A stretch of 64,000 bases of DNA from Salinimicrobium sp050750585 (GCF_050750585.1 NZ_JBOJLM010000006.1:62001-126000); one strand, 5' to 3'. Positions 43,645-53,120 are shown, counted from the first letter of the stretch. Program-made: numbers and translations. The notes: generated by a model from the letters alone, not told the origin.

Positions 43645-46287
43645 TTGGATCATTTTAGACAGGTTTTCCTTTTCCTGATATCGGTATTCACCATTTCTAT
43701 AGGCTATTCTCAAAAGGAAATTTCGGGACAGGTTTTTGACGATCAATATGAAAAACTTAGTGGGGCCACGGTGATGGTCAGTAAAGATTCTGTTTCTTCG
43801 ATCTTAGCTTATGGCATTTCAGATGCGAATGGAAAATTCAAAATAGCTGTCAAAAATGAGAGTGACTCCCTGTTTTTAAAGGTTTCATACATGGGTTTTA
43901 GTACGTTTACAAAAAGGATTCAGAATAAAGCCCAGACACTTGAAGTTAAGCTTTCGCCTTCTTCAGAATCTTTAAAAGAGGTGATCGTGAAATCTGAAAT
44001 TTTGCGGCAACATGGCGATACGCTTAGTTTTTCAGTAGCTGCCTATAAAGGTAAAAACGACCGGGTAATCGCTGATGTTTTGAGAAAATTACCGGGTATC
44101 GATATTCGGCCAAACGGACAGATCTTTTATCAGGATGAGCCTATCCAGAAATATTATATTGAAGGTTTAGATCTCTTAGAAGGGCGTTATAATGTGGCGA
44201 ATAATAAGCTTTCTGCCGAGGCGGTTTCCAGAGTCGAGATCCTGGAAAATCATCAGCCGGTTAAAGTGTTGGATAGCTTGGAGTTTTCAGAGCGGGCTTC
44301 GATTAATATCAAGCTTAAAAAAGATGTTACTTTTAGCGGAACAGCCACCGCGGGCATTGGTGCAGCGCCTTTGCTGTGGCAAACAAAGGTAACGCCCATG
44401 ATCTTCACCAAAAAACAACAGGCGATCGTTACCTATCAAAGTAATAATACCGGGAGCGACGTCTCGGGCGAAATTCGCAATTTTTCGATCAAATATGCCG
44501 GGGAAAACTTTGATATTGATAAAAAGGATTGGCTTTCGATCCAGAATGTTTCAGCGCCTCCATTTTCTACGGAACGCTGGCTGGATAATAATGTACATTT
44601 AGGTTCAGCAAACATTTTACATCGTATTAAGGAAGATATCGATCTAAAGCTGAATATTTCTTATCTCAATGATTACCAACAGCAGGATGGAGTTACGCAA
44701 ACCCGATATTTTACACCTACAGATACGATTGATGTAATCGAAAACACCAATAATGATATTTTTTTAAGCAAGTTAGAGGGACTACTCACCTTAGAGAACA
44801 ATGCCAATAAAAATTACCTGAAAAATCAATTAGAATTTAAGGGATCCTGGAATGCTAATCGCGGTTTGATAGATCGTTCCAATACACAAATAAAGCAGCA
44901 GCTGGATAATCCTTTCTTCGGAATTAAAAACGATCTACGCCTGCTTCGGACTTTAGGAAAACAACTAATTACTTTTAATTCGAATACAGGATTTACCGAA
45001 AATAATCAGGATCTACTGGTGCAGCCAGGACAATTTGAAGCTATTTTTAATGATGGTGATTCATACGGGGAAATTCAGCAATTGGTTTCTTCAAGGGAAA
45101 TATATACCGATAATTCGGCTGGCTTCACAAAAGCGCTTGGCAAACTTACCATATCGCCAAAATTTGGATTTTCGATCCAGAATCAGCAATTAGATACCGA
45201 TATTTTGATGGAAGGAGAAGAGGTTTTAGAAGCCGATTTTAAAAACAGAACCGAATTTGTACAATCTTCGGTGTATTTTAAAAACTCTTTCAGATTTAAA
45301 AGTAAGGATGAAACCTGGAATTTGCGTTTGAGTACACCGCTTGAATTTAAAAGTTTTAATCTTGAAGATGATAATTTTGAGGATAGCAGAAATCTGGATC
45401 GTTTGGTTTTTGAACCTAATTTTTTTGTAAACAAGAAAATCTCAGCCTTTTGGGAGGCAAATGCTTCAGCAGGATTGCGTTATAATTTTGGAGAACTTCA
45501 GCAATTATATTATGGTTTTTTACTGAATGGCTATCGAAATTTAAATCGGTACAACGCCACAATTTCCGAAGAAACTCAGCAAAATTATAGCGGAGGCCTT
45601 GACTATCGAAATCCCTTAAAGCAATTGTTTTTAAATGCTTCTTACTCGTATGCGTATTTTGAAAATAACTTGTTATACAGTTCTAATATCGGGGAAAACG
45701 GAACGATAATTTTAGAAGCTGTGGCTCGCAATAATAGTTTCGATAATCATAGCTTTAGAGCCGGCGGAAGTAAATACTTTAGAAAACTAGAAACAACACT
45801 TAAGTTGAATGCTTCATATAATTTATCAAAGCGGCAACAGCTTTTAAATAACACGCTGGCCGAGGTGAATATGCAAAGTTTTAACCTACGAGGGAGTGTG
45901 GAAGCCGAAATTTCGAGTTGGCTAATTGCGAGTTATTCAGGTAATTTTTCAACGCACACTTCGGGTTTTGAGGCTATCAATTTCCAACAAATAGAAAACC
46001 ATCAACATATGCTCGATCTATATTTTTATCCTAAGGATAATCAATATATAAGTGTTAGTGGCGAATATTATGGCAATTCATTATCTGAAAAGGGTGACAA
46101 TTATTTCGTGAACCTGGACTATCAGTTTACTTTTCCAAAATCCAAAATGGATTTGAATATTAGTTGGCGAAATGTTTTGAATATTGATGAATTTATTAAT
46201 GCTTATAATAATCAGTATTATTACGTAGAAAGTAGTTATCGGTTACGACCATCGCAGGTGTTAGCCACAATAAAATTTACATTGTAA
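43645..46287 (+). CDS. TonB-dependent-receptor-like outer-membrane protein with carboxypeptidase-D regulatory domain
   Basis: The 880-residue protein has a signal peptide (RQVFLFLISVFTISIGYSQ), a CarboxypepD_reg-like beta-sandwich (about 24-105: ISGQVFDDQYEKLSGATV), a plug-like domain (110-230: VIADVLRKLPGIDIRPNGQ, YYIEGLDLLEGRYN) and a long barrel ending in VLATIKFTL. No SusD partner follows. It is the usual companion of GLPGLI proteins, which suggests a joint envelope function, possibly peptide or metal handling. The only start is TTG 43645, which directly follows an in-frame stop; no ATG precedes the signal peptide. Confidence 0.82.
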   Translation: MDHFRQVFLFLISVFTISIGYSQKEISGQVFDDQYEKLSGATVMVSKDSVSSILAYGISDANGKFKIAVKNESDSLFLKVSYMGFSTFTKRIQNKAQTLEVKLSPSSESLKEVIVKSEILRQHGDTLSFSVAAYKGKNDRVIADVLRKLPGIDIRPNGQIFYQDEPIQKYYIEGLDLLEGRYNVANNKLSAEAVSRVEILENHQPVKVLDSLEFSERASINIKLKKDVTFSGTATAGIGAAPLLWQTKVTPMIFTKKQQAIVTYQSNNTGSDVSGEIRNFSIKYAGENFDIDKKDWLSIQNVSAPPFSTERWLDNNVHLGSANILHRIKEDIDLKLNISYLNDYQQQDGVTQTRYFTPTDTIDVIENTNNDIFLSKLEGLLTLENNANKNYLKNQLEFKGSWNANRGLIDRSNTQIKQQLDNPFFGIKNDLRLLRTLGKQLITFNSNTGFTENNQDLLVQPGQFEAIFNDGDSYGEIQQLVSSREIYTDNSAGFTKALGKLTISPKFGFSIQNQQLDTDILMEGEEVLEADFKNRTEFVQSSVYFKNSFRFKSKDETWNLRLSTPLEFKSFNLEDDNFEDSRNLDRLVFEPNFFVNKKISAFWEANASAGLRYNFGELQQLYYGFLLNGYRNLNRYNATISEETQQNYSGGLDYRNPLKQLFLNASYSYAYFENNLLYSSNIGENGTIILEAVARNNSFDNHSFRAGGSKYFRKLETTLKLNASYNLSKRQQLLNNTLAEVNMQSFNLRGSVEAEISSWLIASYSGNFSTHTSGFEAINFQQIENHQHMLDLYFYPKDNQYISVSGEYYGNSLSEKGDNYFVNLDYQFTFPKSKMDLNISWRNVLNIDEFINAYNNQYYYVESSYRLRPSQVLATIKFTL

Positions 46288-46479
46288 CATGATTAATTTC
46301 GCCCAAAAGTCCCACAACTTATGGCTGAGCATTGATATATTTCTTTGAACTAACTTTATCTTATCCCTCAACACTTCCGTGAATTATTTACTTAAGTAAA
46401 GTTAAAATTTAAATAATTTATTATAACTTTCCGGTTTATTTACTTTCTAAAGTATTCTCTCAAACCTTCCTGCTTAGTA

Positions 46480-47576
46480 ATGTTTAAAATTTCGTCCCCT
46501 CCTCTCCCCTCACCAGCGCCTAAAACCCTTAATTCTAAAAAGCACTTTTTAATCCTCGACGGGTTAAGAGGTGTAGCTGCACTGGCAGTTGTGATATTTC
46601 ATTTTATGGAATGGGTGTATCCAGATTTCAGTAAAAATTTTATTGGTCATGGCTTCCTGGCGGTTGATTTTTTTTTTGTTTATCGGGATTTGTAATTGGA
46701 TATGCCTATGACGACCGAATTCAAAAAATTGGGATCTGGGAATTTTTCAAATCCAGATTAATACGCCTGCACCCTCTAATCATCCTGGGTTCGGTATTGG
46801 GCTTGTTGGCGCTTCTTTTCGATCCCTTTGCCCTTGATGCACAAGGTTATGGAACCGGAAGGCTTATTCTTATCTTTCTATGTTCTATTTTTCTTATTCC
46901 TCTTCCGGTCATGGAAGACAGAGCGTTCAACCTTTTTGGGCTAAATGCCCCTTCCTGGTCTTTGTTCTGGGAATATGTGGCTAATATTGTTTACGTTCTG
47001 GTTCTTTATAAATTTAGCCGCCGCTATTTACTTGTAGTAACCCTGCTGGCAGCCGTAGCTCTCGGTTATGTGAGCTATAGCGCAGGCAACTTATTAGGAG
47101 GATGGACAGGAGAGAATTTTTGGGATGGCTGTGCTCGTATCTCTTACTCTTTTTCTATGGGGCTTTTAATCTTCCGTTACAACTGGGTGATAAAAAATCA
47201 GATTGGTTTTATTTTCCTCGCTTTACTACTATCCCTGGCTTTTGTAATGCCTTATTTTGAAATGAACTGGATGATAGAAACGGCAATCGTGCTTTTCTAT
47301 TTCCCGTTACTAATTTCGCTTGGTGCAGGTTCCAGCCTGTCTAAAAGATTAAAAGGCTTCTGCAAATTTTCGGGAGATATTTCTTACCCGCTATACATGA
47401 CGCATTACGCAGTCATCTGGATGTTTGGGAACTATTACACCAATTACCAGCCGGGAGAAACCCATACCTTTATAATCATCTCTTTAGGTACAATTATATT
47501 GATTGGTGTGGCTTACGTGGTCATGGTGGCATATGATATCCCACTAAGAAAATACCTGAATAGAAAAAGGAAATAA
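46480..47576 (+). pseudogene. Acyltransferase-3 family protein, broken or switched by a T10 run
   Basis: Two frames together encode one 365-residue membrane acyltransferase (PF01757 type), which O-acylates sugars of surface polysaccharides. The first frame gives LDGLRGVAALAVVIFHFMEW and AVDFFF and stops at 46695; the second resumes with LSGFVIGYAYDDR, RLIRLHPLI, APSWSLFWEYVANI and GDISYPLYMTHYAVIW. The junction is a run of ten T (46668-46677). One more T restores DFFFCLSGFVIGYAYDDR, the normal family motif. The break is therefore a homopolymer indel: a real mutation, a phase-variable switch, slippage, or a sequencing error. Confidence 0.85.
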
Positions 47577-47604
47577 TTTTCGACTATAGCTTTTTCCGTA
47601 ATTA

Positions 47605-47640
47605 AAAAAGGGTTTAATCTATTCAAATTAAACCCTTTTT
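47605..47640. terminator. Bidirectional terminator between acyltransferase and katE
   Basis: AAAAAGGGTTTAAT (47605-47618) and ATTAAACCCTTTTT (47627-47640) form a perfect 14-bp stem with an 8-base loop and A/T tracts on both strands, between the convergent genes ending at 47576 and 47662. Confidence 0.9.
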
Positions 47641-47661
47641 GTCATTTAAATGTTCAGGACT

Positions 47662-49794
47662 TTAAGCAGGAATTTCCATGGCTGCTTTTTCTCTCTTCCA
47701 GTTACGATGTTTGCTAATAGCATCGATGAATTTCTTCGGATTTTCATTTATATTCACCGCATCATCATCTTTGAAATCTTTACCATAGGTTGCATCAAAT
47801 AGCTCTTCAGCTTCAGAATCTAAAGCGATAGCCTTACAGTGTTTCAAGGTTTCATTGATGAACTTTTTGGCTTTTGCCTGTTTCATGAGGGCATCAATAC
47901 TCTTTTTGCCACCGGGAATGTAAAGCGCATCAAACACCACACTTTCTGTAGTCATGAGTGCATGAGCAACCTTGTGTGAATCACCTTTATCACACGTTAT
48001 GCTGCCTCCGTGAGTACCCACAATCTGCACCATGGCTCCAGCTTCTTCCAGTGGTTTTTTCATCTTGTTGTAATCACTTTCACTAAACCCATCGCCTGCC
48101 AAAACTGCTATTTTTCGCGTAGCTATTCCTTCGGAAGGTAAAAACTCCTGACTTAAAGCTTCAGATCTATCGAGATAGTTCTTTTTAGGCCCTGGCTGTT
48201 GCTTTTCAACATCTGCATCGGCTCCTATAGCCTGATTTAGCGGCCGGTCAATTTCCAAAGGAATTTCCATTCCAAGATTTGAAGCCACCTTTGATGCCAG
48301 TGTTTCATCAATTTGTGCCAGGATGTACAGCATTCGCTCCTTAATATGATCATAAGTACATTTGCCGAGTTCAAAAGAATAAGCCTGTACCACATGCTCC
48401 TGCTCGTGCTGTGTTAAACTGCGGTAAAACAGCGCAGGCTGCGAAAAATGGTCATTGAAGCTCTCATTACGTTCCCTTACTTTTTTGGCATCAATTCGCT
48501 CCTCATAATGGCTAAACCCACCTTCGGCTATTTTTGCCAGGTGAGGGCAACCGCCGCCAATTGAATTTGGGAAATAAGCTGTCTTACCCTTATTCACCGT
48601 CATACGCATATGCGCATCCCGCTGATTGTTATGAATTTCGTTTACAGGACGATTTATTGGAATTTCATTAAAATTTGGGCTACCCAGCCTTGAAAGTTGG
48701 GTATCGGTGTAAGAAAATAACCTTCCCTGCAGCAACGGATCGTTCGTGAAATCAATTCCCGGCACTACATGCCCCGGGTGAAATGCCACCTGTTCAGTTT
48801 CAGCAAAGAAGTTATCGGGATTGCGGTTAAGTGTCATTTTCCCAATGCGCTGTACCGGCACCATTTCCTCCGGAATCAGTTTTGTAGGGTCTAAAAGGTC
48901 AAAATCAAATTTATGCTCGTCTTCTTCGGGAACTATTTGAAACCCTAATTCCCACTCCGGATACTGGCCGGCTTCTATGGCATCCCACAGGTCTCTCCTG
49001 TGAAAATCTGAGTCGGCACCGTGAATTTTCACTGCTTCATCCCAGGTCACCGATTTAACACCGAGTAATGGTTTCCAGTGGAACTTCACAAAATGGGCTT
49101 TTCCTTCAGCATTTATTAACCTGAAGGTATGAATCCCAAAACCTTCCATCATTCTGAAACTTCTGGGAATTGCCCTGTCGCTCATCAACCAGATTTGATT
49201 GTGAAGGGTTTCGGGAGTATGGGAAACGAAATCATAAAAAGTGTCATGTGCTGAAGCTGCCTGCGGAATTTCCCTGTCGGGCTCGGGTTTCACCGAATGG
49301 ATCAAATCTGGAAACTTCATGGCATCCTGAATAAAAAAGATGGGCATGTTGTTCCCTACCAGGTCAAACACTCCTTCATCGGTATAAAACTTGGTAGCAA
49401 AACCTCTTACATCGCGGGCAAGATCGGCCGATCCTTTAGAACCAGCCACAGTAGAAAACCTAACAAATACCGGCGTCTTTCTTGATGTATCTGTAAATAT
49501 TCCTGCTTTTGTATATTTCTCCTGACTTTCATAAAGTTCGAAAACTCCGTGCGCACCACTTCCGCGAGCATGCACAATCCGCTCCGGAATACGCTCATGA
49601 TCAAAATGAGTAATTTTCTCTCTTAAAATAAAATCCTCTAATAAAGAGGCACCACGTTCTCCTGCTTTAAGGGAGTTGTTGGTGTCATTTACCTTTAGCC
49701 CCTGATTGGTGGTCATGGTTTTTCCCTTAGGATTGGAAGTGTTTTTCTTTAAGTCTTCAATTTTTTTTGAAGTCTCTTTGTTACTATCTTTCAT
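47662..49794 (-). CDS. katE: Catalase HPII, large-subunit type
   Basis: This 710-residue monofunctional haem catalase belongs to the large clade with a C-terminal DJ-1/PfpI-like domain (about 560-690, IAVLAGDGFSESDYNKM...). The distal His is in RIVHARGSGAHG near residue 77, the distal Asn in the DLVGNNMPIFF block near 143, and the proximal haem-ligand Tyr in RLFSYTDTQL near 363. A lysine-rich N-terminal arm (to about 45) is also typical of HPII. It decomposes hydrogen peroxide in the cytoplasm. It stands alone, with a long upstream gap containing a repeat copy. Confidence 0.96.
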   Translation of the reverse strand: MKDSNKETSKKIEDLKKNTSNPKGKTMTTNQGLKVNDTNNSLKAGERGASLLEDFILREKITHFDHERIPERIVHARGSGAHGVFELYESQEKYTKAGIFTDTSRKTPVFVRFSTVAGSKGSADLARDVRGFATKFYTDEGVFDLVGNNMPIFFIQDAMKFPDLIHSVKPEPDREIPQAASAHDTFYDFVSHTPETLHNQIWLMSDRAIPRSFRMMEGFGIHTFRLINAEGKAHFVKFHWKPLLGVKSVTWDEAVKIHGADSDFHRRDLWDAIEAGQYPEWELGFQIVPEEDEHKFDFDLLDPTKLIPEEMVPVQRIGKMTLNRNPDNFFAETEQVAFHPGHVVPGIDFTNDPLLQGRLFSYTDTQLSRLGSPNFNEIPINRPVNEIHNNQRDAHMRMTVNKGKTAYFPNSIGGGCPHLAKIAEGGFSHYEERIDAKKVRERNESFNDHFSQPALFYRSLTQHEQEHVVQAYSFELGKCTYDHIKERMLYILAQIDETLASKVASNLGMEIPLEIDRPLNQAIGADADVEKQQPGPKKNYLDRSEALSQEFLPSEGIATRKIAVLAGDGFSESDYNKMKKPLEEAGAMVQIVGTHGGSITCDKGDSHKVAHALMTTESVVFDALYIPGGKKSIDALMKQAKAKKFINETLKHCKAIALDSEAEELFDATYGKDFKDDDAVNINENPKKFIDAISKHRNWKREKAAMEIPA

Positions 49795-50158
49795 AAATTA
49801 AATTGATTAGTTTTAATTCTGAAATTAAAATAAGCTATCTACAATTTGATAAAAGGACTGTTAAAAGAAAGGGAGCAGATTCATAAAATATACCCTAAAG
49901 AAATGATGTTTGGGAGTGTATGTACAATCCAGGCTATTAACTACAATTTTTAAAAAACTGATTTTTCAGAAAGCACAGTGGAACTTTCCTTTCAAAAATG
50001 GTATTTTTGAACTAAATTTTTTTCCAGCTGTTTCTTCGGAAAGATTCTGACTCTACCCAGTCGCAAAGCAGTATAATTTTAGGGAAAGTAAGGAATTTAC
50101 AGAACTGTCTTTCCGTTTAATACACAAAAGGATATAGTTTAAAGCATCTTTTGCAGCC
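49795..50158. other. Intergenic region upstream of katE
   Basis: The 364-base gap between katE and the deacetylase stop has no credible gene. It contains a copy of the palindromic word (TCAAAAATGGTATTTTTGA, 49992-50010), whose right arm contains TATTTTTG, itself a -7 match on the plus strand. No obvious consensus promoter for katE was found; the AT-rich stretch next to the start may hold a weaker one. Confidence 0.45.
49992..50010. repeat. Palindromic repeat copy TCAAAAATGGTATTTTTGA
   Basis: One-mismatch copy of the recurring palindrome, about 198 bases upstream of katE. Confidence 0.5.
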
Positions 50159-50887
50159 TTACCTAAACCTAAGAAAATGATAACCTCTTTCTTTTAATTC
50201 ATTGATAATTGAATCGAGATACAGGTAGAGTTTATCTTTTCTAAGCGGGGTGGTGCCGGGATGAATGAGGATATGAAATCCTTTTAAGCCATTTTCCTGT
50301 TCGTAATGGTACAGGTTCTTCAAAATCTCTTCGCTGGAGAGATAGTTGGCCATATCGGGACTTGTATAATCGGCATTGGTTCGTATTCCGGGGCTAAAAT
50401 TTATAGTGCGCTGGCCTGCTTCCGTAGCTATTTCCACCACTTTTTGGTTGTACCACTCGTAAGGAGGCATAAAAGCTTCAGGATAAATATCTATGGCTTC
50501 GAGTTCTTTCAGATTATCGATAATGTCTTTTTTAATTGTAGCAGGTGAATAAAGCAAGCTGTCCCTCTTGGTCCAATCGTTATATAGAAGATGCCTGTCG
50601 GAGTGCGCCCCCACAAAATGACCTGCTGCGGCAATCTCTTTTACCAGCTCGCGGTGCTGTCTTATAAAATCGCCAGTGAGAAAAAAGGAAGCCTCTATTT
50701 CCTGCTTTTTAAGTACCTCCAGCACATGTTCAAAGCCCTCATAATGCTCATGTCCTGTAAATATTAAATAAATATTGGCTTCACTAACACCCGAACGAAC
50801 TAACGCACCGTAACGATCAGTTACTTCCTGTGAAGAAGCTGTCACACTAAGAAAAAGGAGTATCAGGATTAAAGAAAATTGCTTCAT
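50159..50887 (-). CDS. Polysaccharide-deacetylase-like (NodB-fold) exported protein, atypical active site
   Basis: The 242-residue protein has a signal peptide (FSLILILLFLSVTASSQ) and a NodB/CE4-like core: IEASFFLTGDFIRQH near residue 65, the metal-binding AHSDRHLLY (HxxxH) near 95, MPPYEWYN near 140 and LIHPGTT near 210. The usual first motif TFDD is replaced by IFTGHEHYEGF near residue 42, so the catalytic Asp pair is missing, as in a Bacteroidota subgroup of this fold. Activity on a sugar N- or O-acetyl group is therefore uncertain. It lies alone; the small acyl-carrier-like gene is 353 bases upstream. Confidence 0.8.
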   Translation of the reverse strand: MKQFSLILILLFLSVTASSQEVTDRYGALVRSGVSEANIYLIFTGHEHYEGFEHVLEVLKKQEIEASFFLTGDFIRQHRELVKEIAAAGHFVGAHSDRHLLYNDWTKRDSLLYSPATIKKDIIDNLKELEAIDIYPEAFMPPYEWYNQKVVEIATEAGQRTINFSPGIRTNADYTSPDMANYLSSEEILKNLYHYEQENGLKGFHILIHPGTTPLRKDKLYLYLDSIINELKERGYHFLRFR

Positions 50888-51240
50888 TAGCCTATCTTGA
50901 AGTAGTTTTAAAATGGAGATCTAAAGTGCCTGCACCTGTTACGGGCTAAGCTATAATTTGGAACTGTGATGATCTTTATATGGCCTACAAATTGCCAACA
51001 TTGCGCACAAAAACAAAATTACACGCTTTTTTGTCTTAGTAGTAATTTAATCTCAATTTGCATGGCTAATGTTATCAAGTTTAGCTGCTTCTATGCTAAA
51101 TCAACACCTTCAGAAATCATTACTAATATAAAAAGCCCGGAAATTGATCCCGGGCTTTCTCCAATGTTTTCTCTAAAATATATCTCCTCAGATAAACATT
51201 ATATATATTTCAGATCCTGCAGAACTTATTCAGTTCTCCC
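50888..51240. other. Intergenic region upstream of the deacetylase-like gene
   Basis: The 353-base gap has no convincing gene. It contains a minus-strand -7-like element (TAATTTTG, 51014-51021, about 127 bases upstream of the deacetylase ATG) and the terminator of the small gene at 51241. Confidence 0.45.
51132..51158 (-). terminator. Terminator after the small acyl-carrier-like gene
   Basis: AAAGCCCGG (51132-51140) and CCGGGCTTT (51150-51158) form a 9-bp GC-rich stem; on the minus strand the hairpin is followed by a T-run (TTTTTATATT). It lies 82 bases after the stop at 51241. Confidence 0.8.
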
Positions 51241-51546
51241 CTACTCCAAAACTTCGGAGACATGCCATATTTCAGGCTCATGGGTTTGAAAAGGAATATA
51301 TGATCCAGCAGCTCCTGGCTGCCGTGTTAACCATACCAAAAAATTACTGACCGTTTGAAAATCGTGACGTGCAACAGCACTTTCCAAAAGGTTCAATGAA
51401 AACCTGCTTTCAAAAAGAAGAAGGATTTCAATAAAATCGAAATCGCAGTCACAGTAGCTTTCAAAATCTTCGTTTGTTTTAACTTTAGATCCAGCCCAGA
51501 TTGAAAAAACTTCCTGGTATTGGATCAGTTCAGGGAATGAATTCAT
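51241..51546 (-). CDS. Small acyl-carrier-like protein without the Ser attachment site
   Basis: The 101-residue protein resembles the four-helix acyl-carrier/DUF1493 type: an N-terminal helix (FPELIQYQEVFSIWAG), then CDCDFDFIEILLLFESRFSLNL, which lines up with the DSLDxVELVMALEEEFGI helix of carrier proteins, then a last helix FQTVSNFLVWLTRQ. The Ser that carries phosphopantetheine would be at the first FD position and is Phe here. The coding case is supported by a tidy terminator downstream and lies in line with the pldA gene 82 bases upstream. Function unknown. Confidence 0.6.
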   Translation of the reverse strand: MNSFPELIQYQEVFSIWAGSKVKTNEDFESYCDCDFDFIEILLLFESRFSLNLLESAVARHDFQTVSNFLVWLTRQPGAAGSYIPFQTHEPEIWHVSEVLE

Positions 51547-51628
51547 ATTATTTTTATTCGGGGGTTGATGCTGCTTCTTTCAGAAGAAAAAAGTGCTAAA
51601 AAAGTTATTTTGTCGCCCGGCTTCAGTA

Positions 51629-52492
51629 TTAATCAGAAATCGGTTTGTTCTTCTTGCCTCTCAGCAAGTTTAGATCGGGAGATTTTATGGCATATCCAAT
51701 CCTAATCATATTCTCATACTCATGGTAGTCAATCAAACTTTCGGCATTACCTACATACCATTCCAGCATGAGGTGTTGATTAGTGCTTTTCGAGATCCTG
51801 TAGAACAACCTCGAGCGCAGATTACCTTTCCAGTCCCATTGGGCGCCTTTACGGGCTGCAACTTCCAGGTTCCATTTTGGAGCCAGGTCATAAGATAAAT
51901 TGAGTTCCCCATAACCTATATAATCCATGAGGTCCCGATTATCACTGTAGCTAAAGGGAAGCCATCCTCTCACGCTCAAAACAGTTCTATTATTAAGGCG
52001 GGCGTTATAAACCAGGTTGAGGCTATTCCAGCTTCTGGAAGCTTCACCTTCCCGGCCGTTAGATTCGTGTTCCAGTTTAAATTCGGCAATTCCCATCAAC
52101 TCATCGTTTCTGTTATAAATACCTGAAGCCAAACCAATCCCCGGATTAAAATTCACATCCTGAAAAGGACTGGAGAATTCATAAATATTCCAGAAAGATT
52201 TTTGGGTATAGGTCAAAAACAACTGGGTTTGGAACGGAAGTACATGCCGGGTAATTAACTGCTTAAAGCTTATTTGATACTTCGCATCTGCAGTAGTTTT
52301 TGAAATCTCGTTTTGCAAGGGTGCTCCCGTAATAAAATAGTTATCGCGATAAGCCGAAAAAGAAGGTAAAACCGTGTCTTTTAACTGCTCTCTTGTAACC
52401 CGCTGTGCCTGAGCCATACTATCAAAGGAGAAAAAGAAAAAGAAAAAGACCACAAATACAATTTGAAGCCGGCTAATTATAAATTTTTGCAT
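51629..52492 (-). CDS. pldA: Outer-membrane phospholipase A (OMPLA type)
   Basis: The 287-residue protein has a signal peptide (IVFVVFFFFFFSFDSMAQ) and the OMPLA barrel. The catalytic His/Ser pair is in LEHESNGREGEASRSWNSLN near residue 140 (His-x-Ser, with Asn nearby), followed by strands and YGELNLSY. OMPLA degrades phospholipids that reach the outer leaflet and so preserves outer-membrane asymmetry. It starts 19 bases after the tetR stop, so the two form an operon and may be coregulated with the efflux system upstream. Confidence 0.9.
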   Translation of the reverse strand: MQKFIISRLQIVFVVFFFFFFSFDSMAQAQRVTREQLKDTVLPSFSAYRDNYFITGAPLQNEISKTTADAKYQISFKQLITRHVLPFQTQLFLTYTQKSFWNIYEFSSPFQDVNFNPGIGLASGIYNRNDELMGIAEFKLEHESNGREGEASRSWNSLNLVYNARLNNRTVLSVRGWLPFSYSDNRDLMDYIGYGELNLSYDLAPKWNLEVAARKGAQWDWKGNLRSRLFYRISKSTNQHLMLEWYVGNAESLIDYHEYENMIRIGYAIKSPDLNLLRGKKNKPISD

Positions 52493-52511
52493 ACTGTGGT
52501 TCTTTAGGAAC

Positions 52512-53120
52512 TTAAGATTTATTCTGTTTGATTTTCTTCATTACTTCTTTACCTGCTTCAGATGTAATGGCATTCATATAAAGGTTCAAACTTTCCTGAT
52601 GGTACTGTGTTCTGGAAATATTTGTTGTATCTAAAAAAGGGGAATTATCATAAGTCATAGTCAATTGAAAAAAGAGCTTTGAGTATAAATGGGCATCAAA
52701 ATCTTCCCTGTAAAGTCCTTGTTTTCGGCCCCTTTCAATATTATGAATTAAAATTTCTGAAAGCTTTTCAGAAAAATACAACATGTGCTTGTTAAAGATT
52801 TGCGGGTAGTACTTAATAAGCTGCCGCAACATGAGAGAATTATTGGTTTCTGAAGCCCTTACCATACCCTTATCTCTTGCCAACATCCTTTCTACGGCAT
52901 TTTCAATGGTTTCATCGAGATTCCTCATTTTCGAAATGACTATTTCCAGGTTATAAGCCAATACTTCTTCAAGAAGGCTTTCTTTGTTCTTATACATTTG
53001 ATACAGCGTCTTCTTCGAGATCTTAAGTTCCCGGGCTATATCGTCCATGGTGAGGGATTTCGCACCATTTTCCAGAAAAAGCTCTGAAACCTTCTCTAAA
53101 AATTCAATATCCTTTTCCAT
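52512..53120 (-). CDS. TetR/AcrR-family transcriptional regulator
   Basis: The 202-residue protein has an N-terminal helix-turn-helix (SLTMDDIARELKISKKTLYQ near residue 25, followed by YKNKESLLEEVL) and a helical ligand-binding C-terminal domain. TetR proteins repress nearby genes until a drug or lipid binds. The nearest candidate target is the RND efflux operon just upstream on the same strand, which has an inverted repeat at its promoter. A strong terminator separates this gene from that operon, so it has its own promoter and leads the pldA transcript. Confidence 0.92.
   Translation of the reverse strand: MEKDIEFLEKVSELFLENGAKSLTMDDIARELKISKKTLYQMYKNKESLLEEVLAYNLEIVISKMRNLDETIENAVERMLARDKGMVRASETNNSLMLRQLIKYYPQIFNKHMLYFSEKLSEILIHNIERGRKQGLYREDFDAHLYSKLFFQLTMTYDNSPFLDTTNISRTQYHQESLNLYMNAITSEAGKEVMKKIKQNKS

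Noticed and set aside
41363..46290. Integrative element with att sites at the tRNA-Pro
   Set aside because: No repeat of the tRNA 3' end and no integrase or transposase gene was found in the window, so only the composition suggests transfer.
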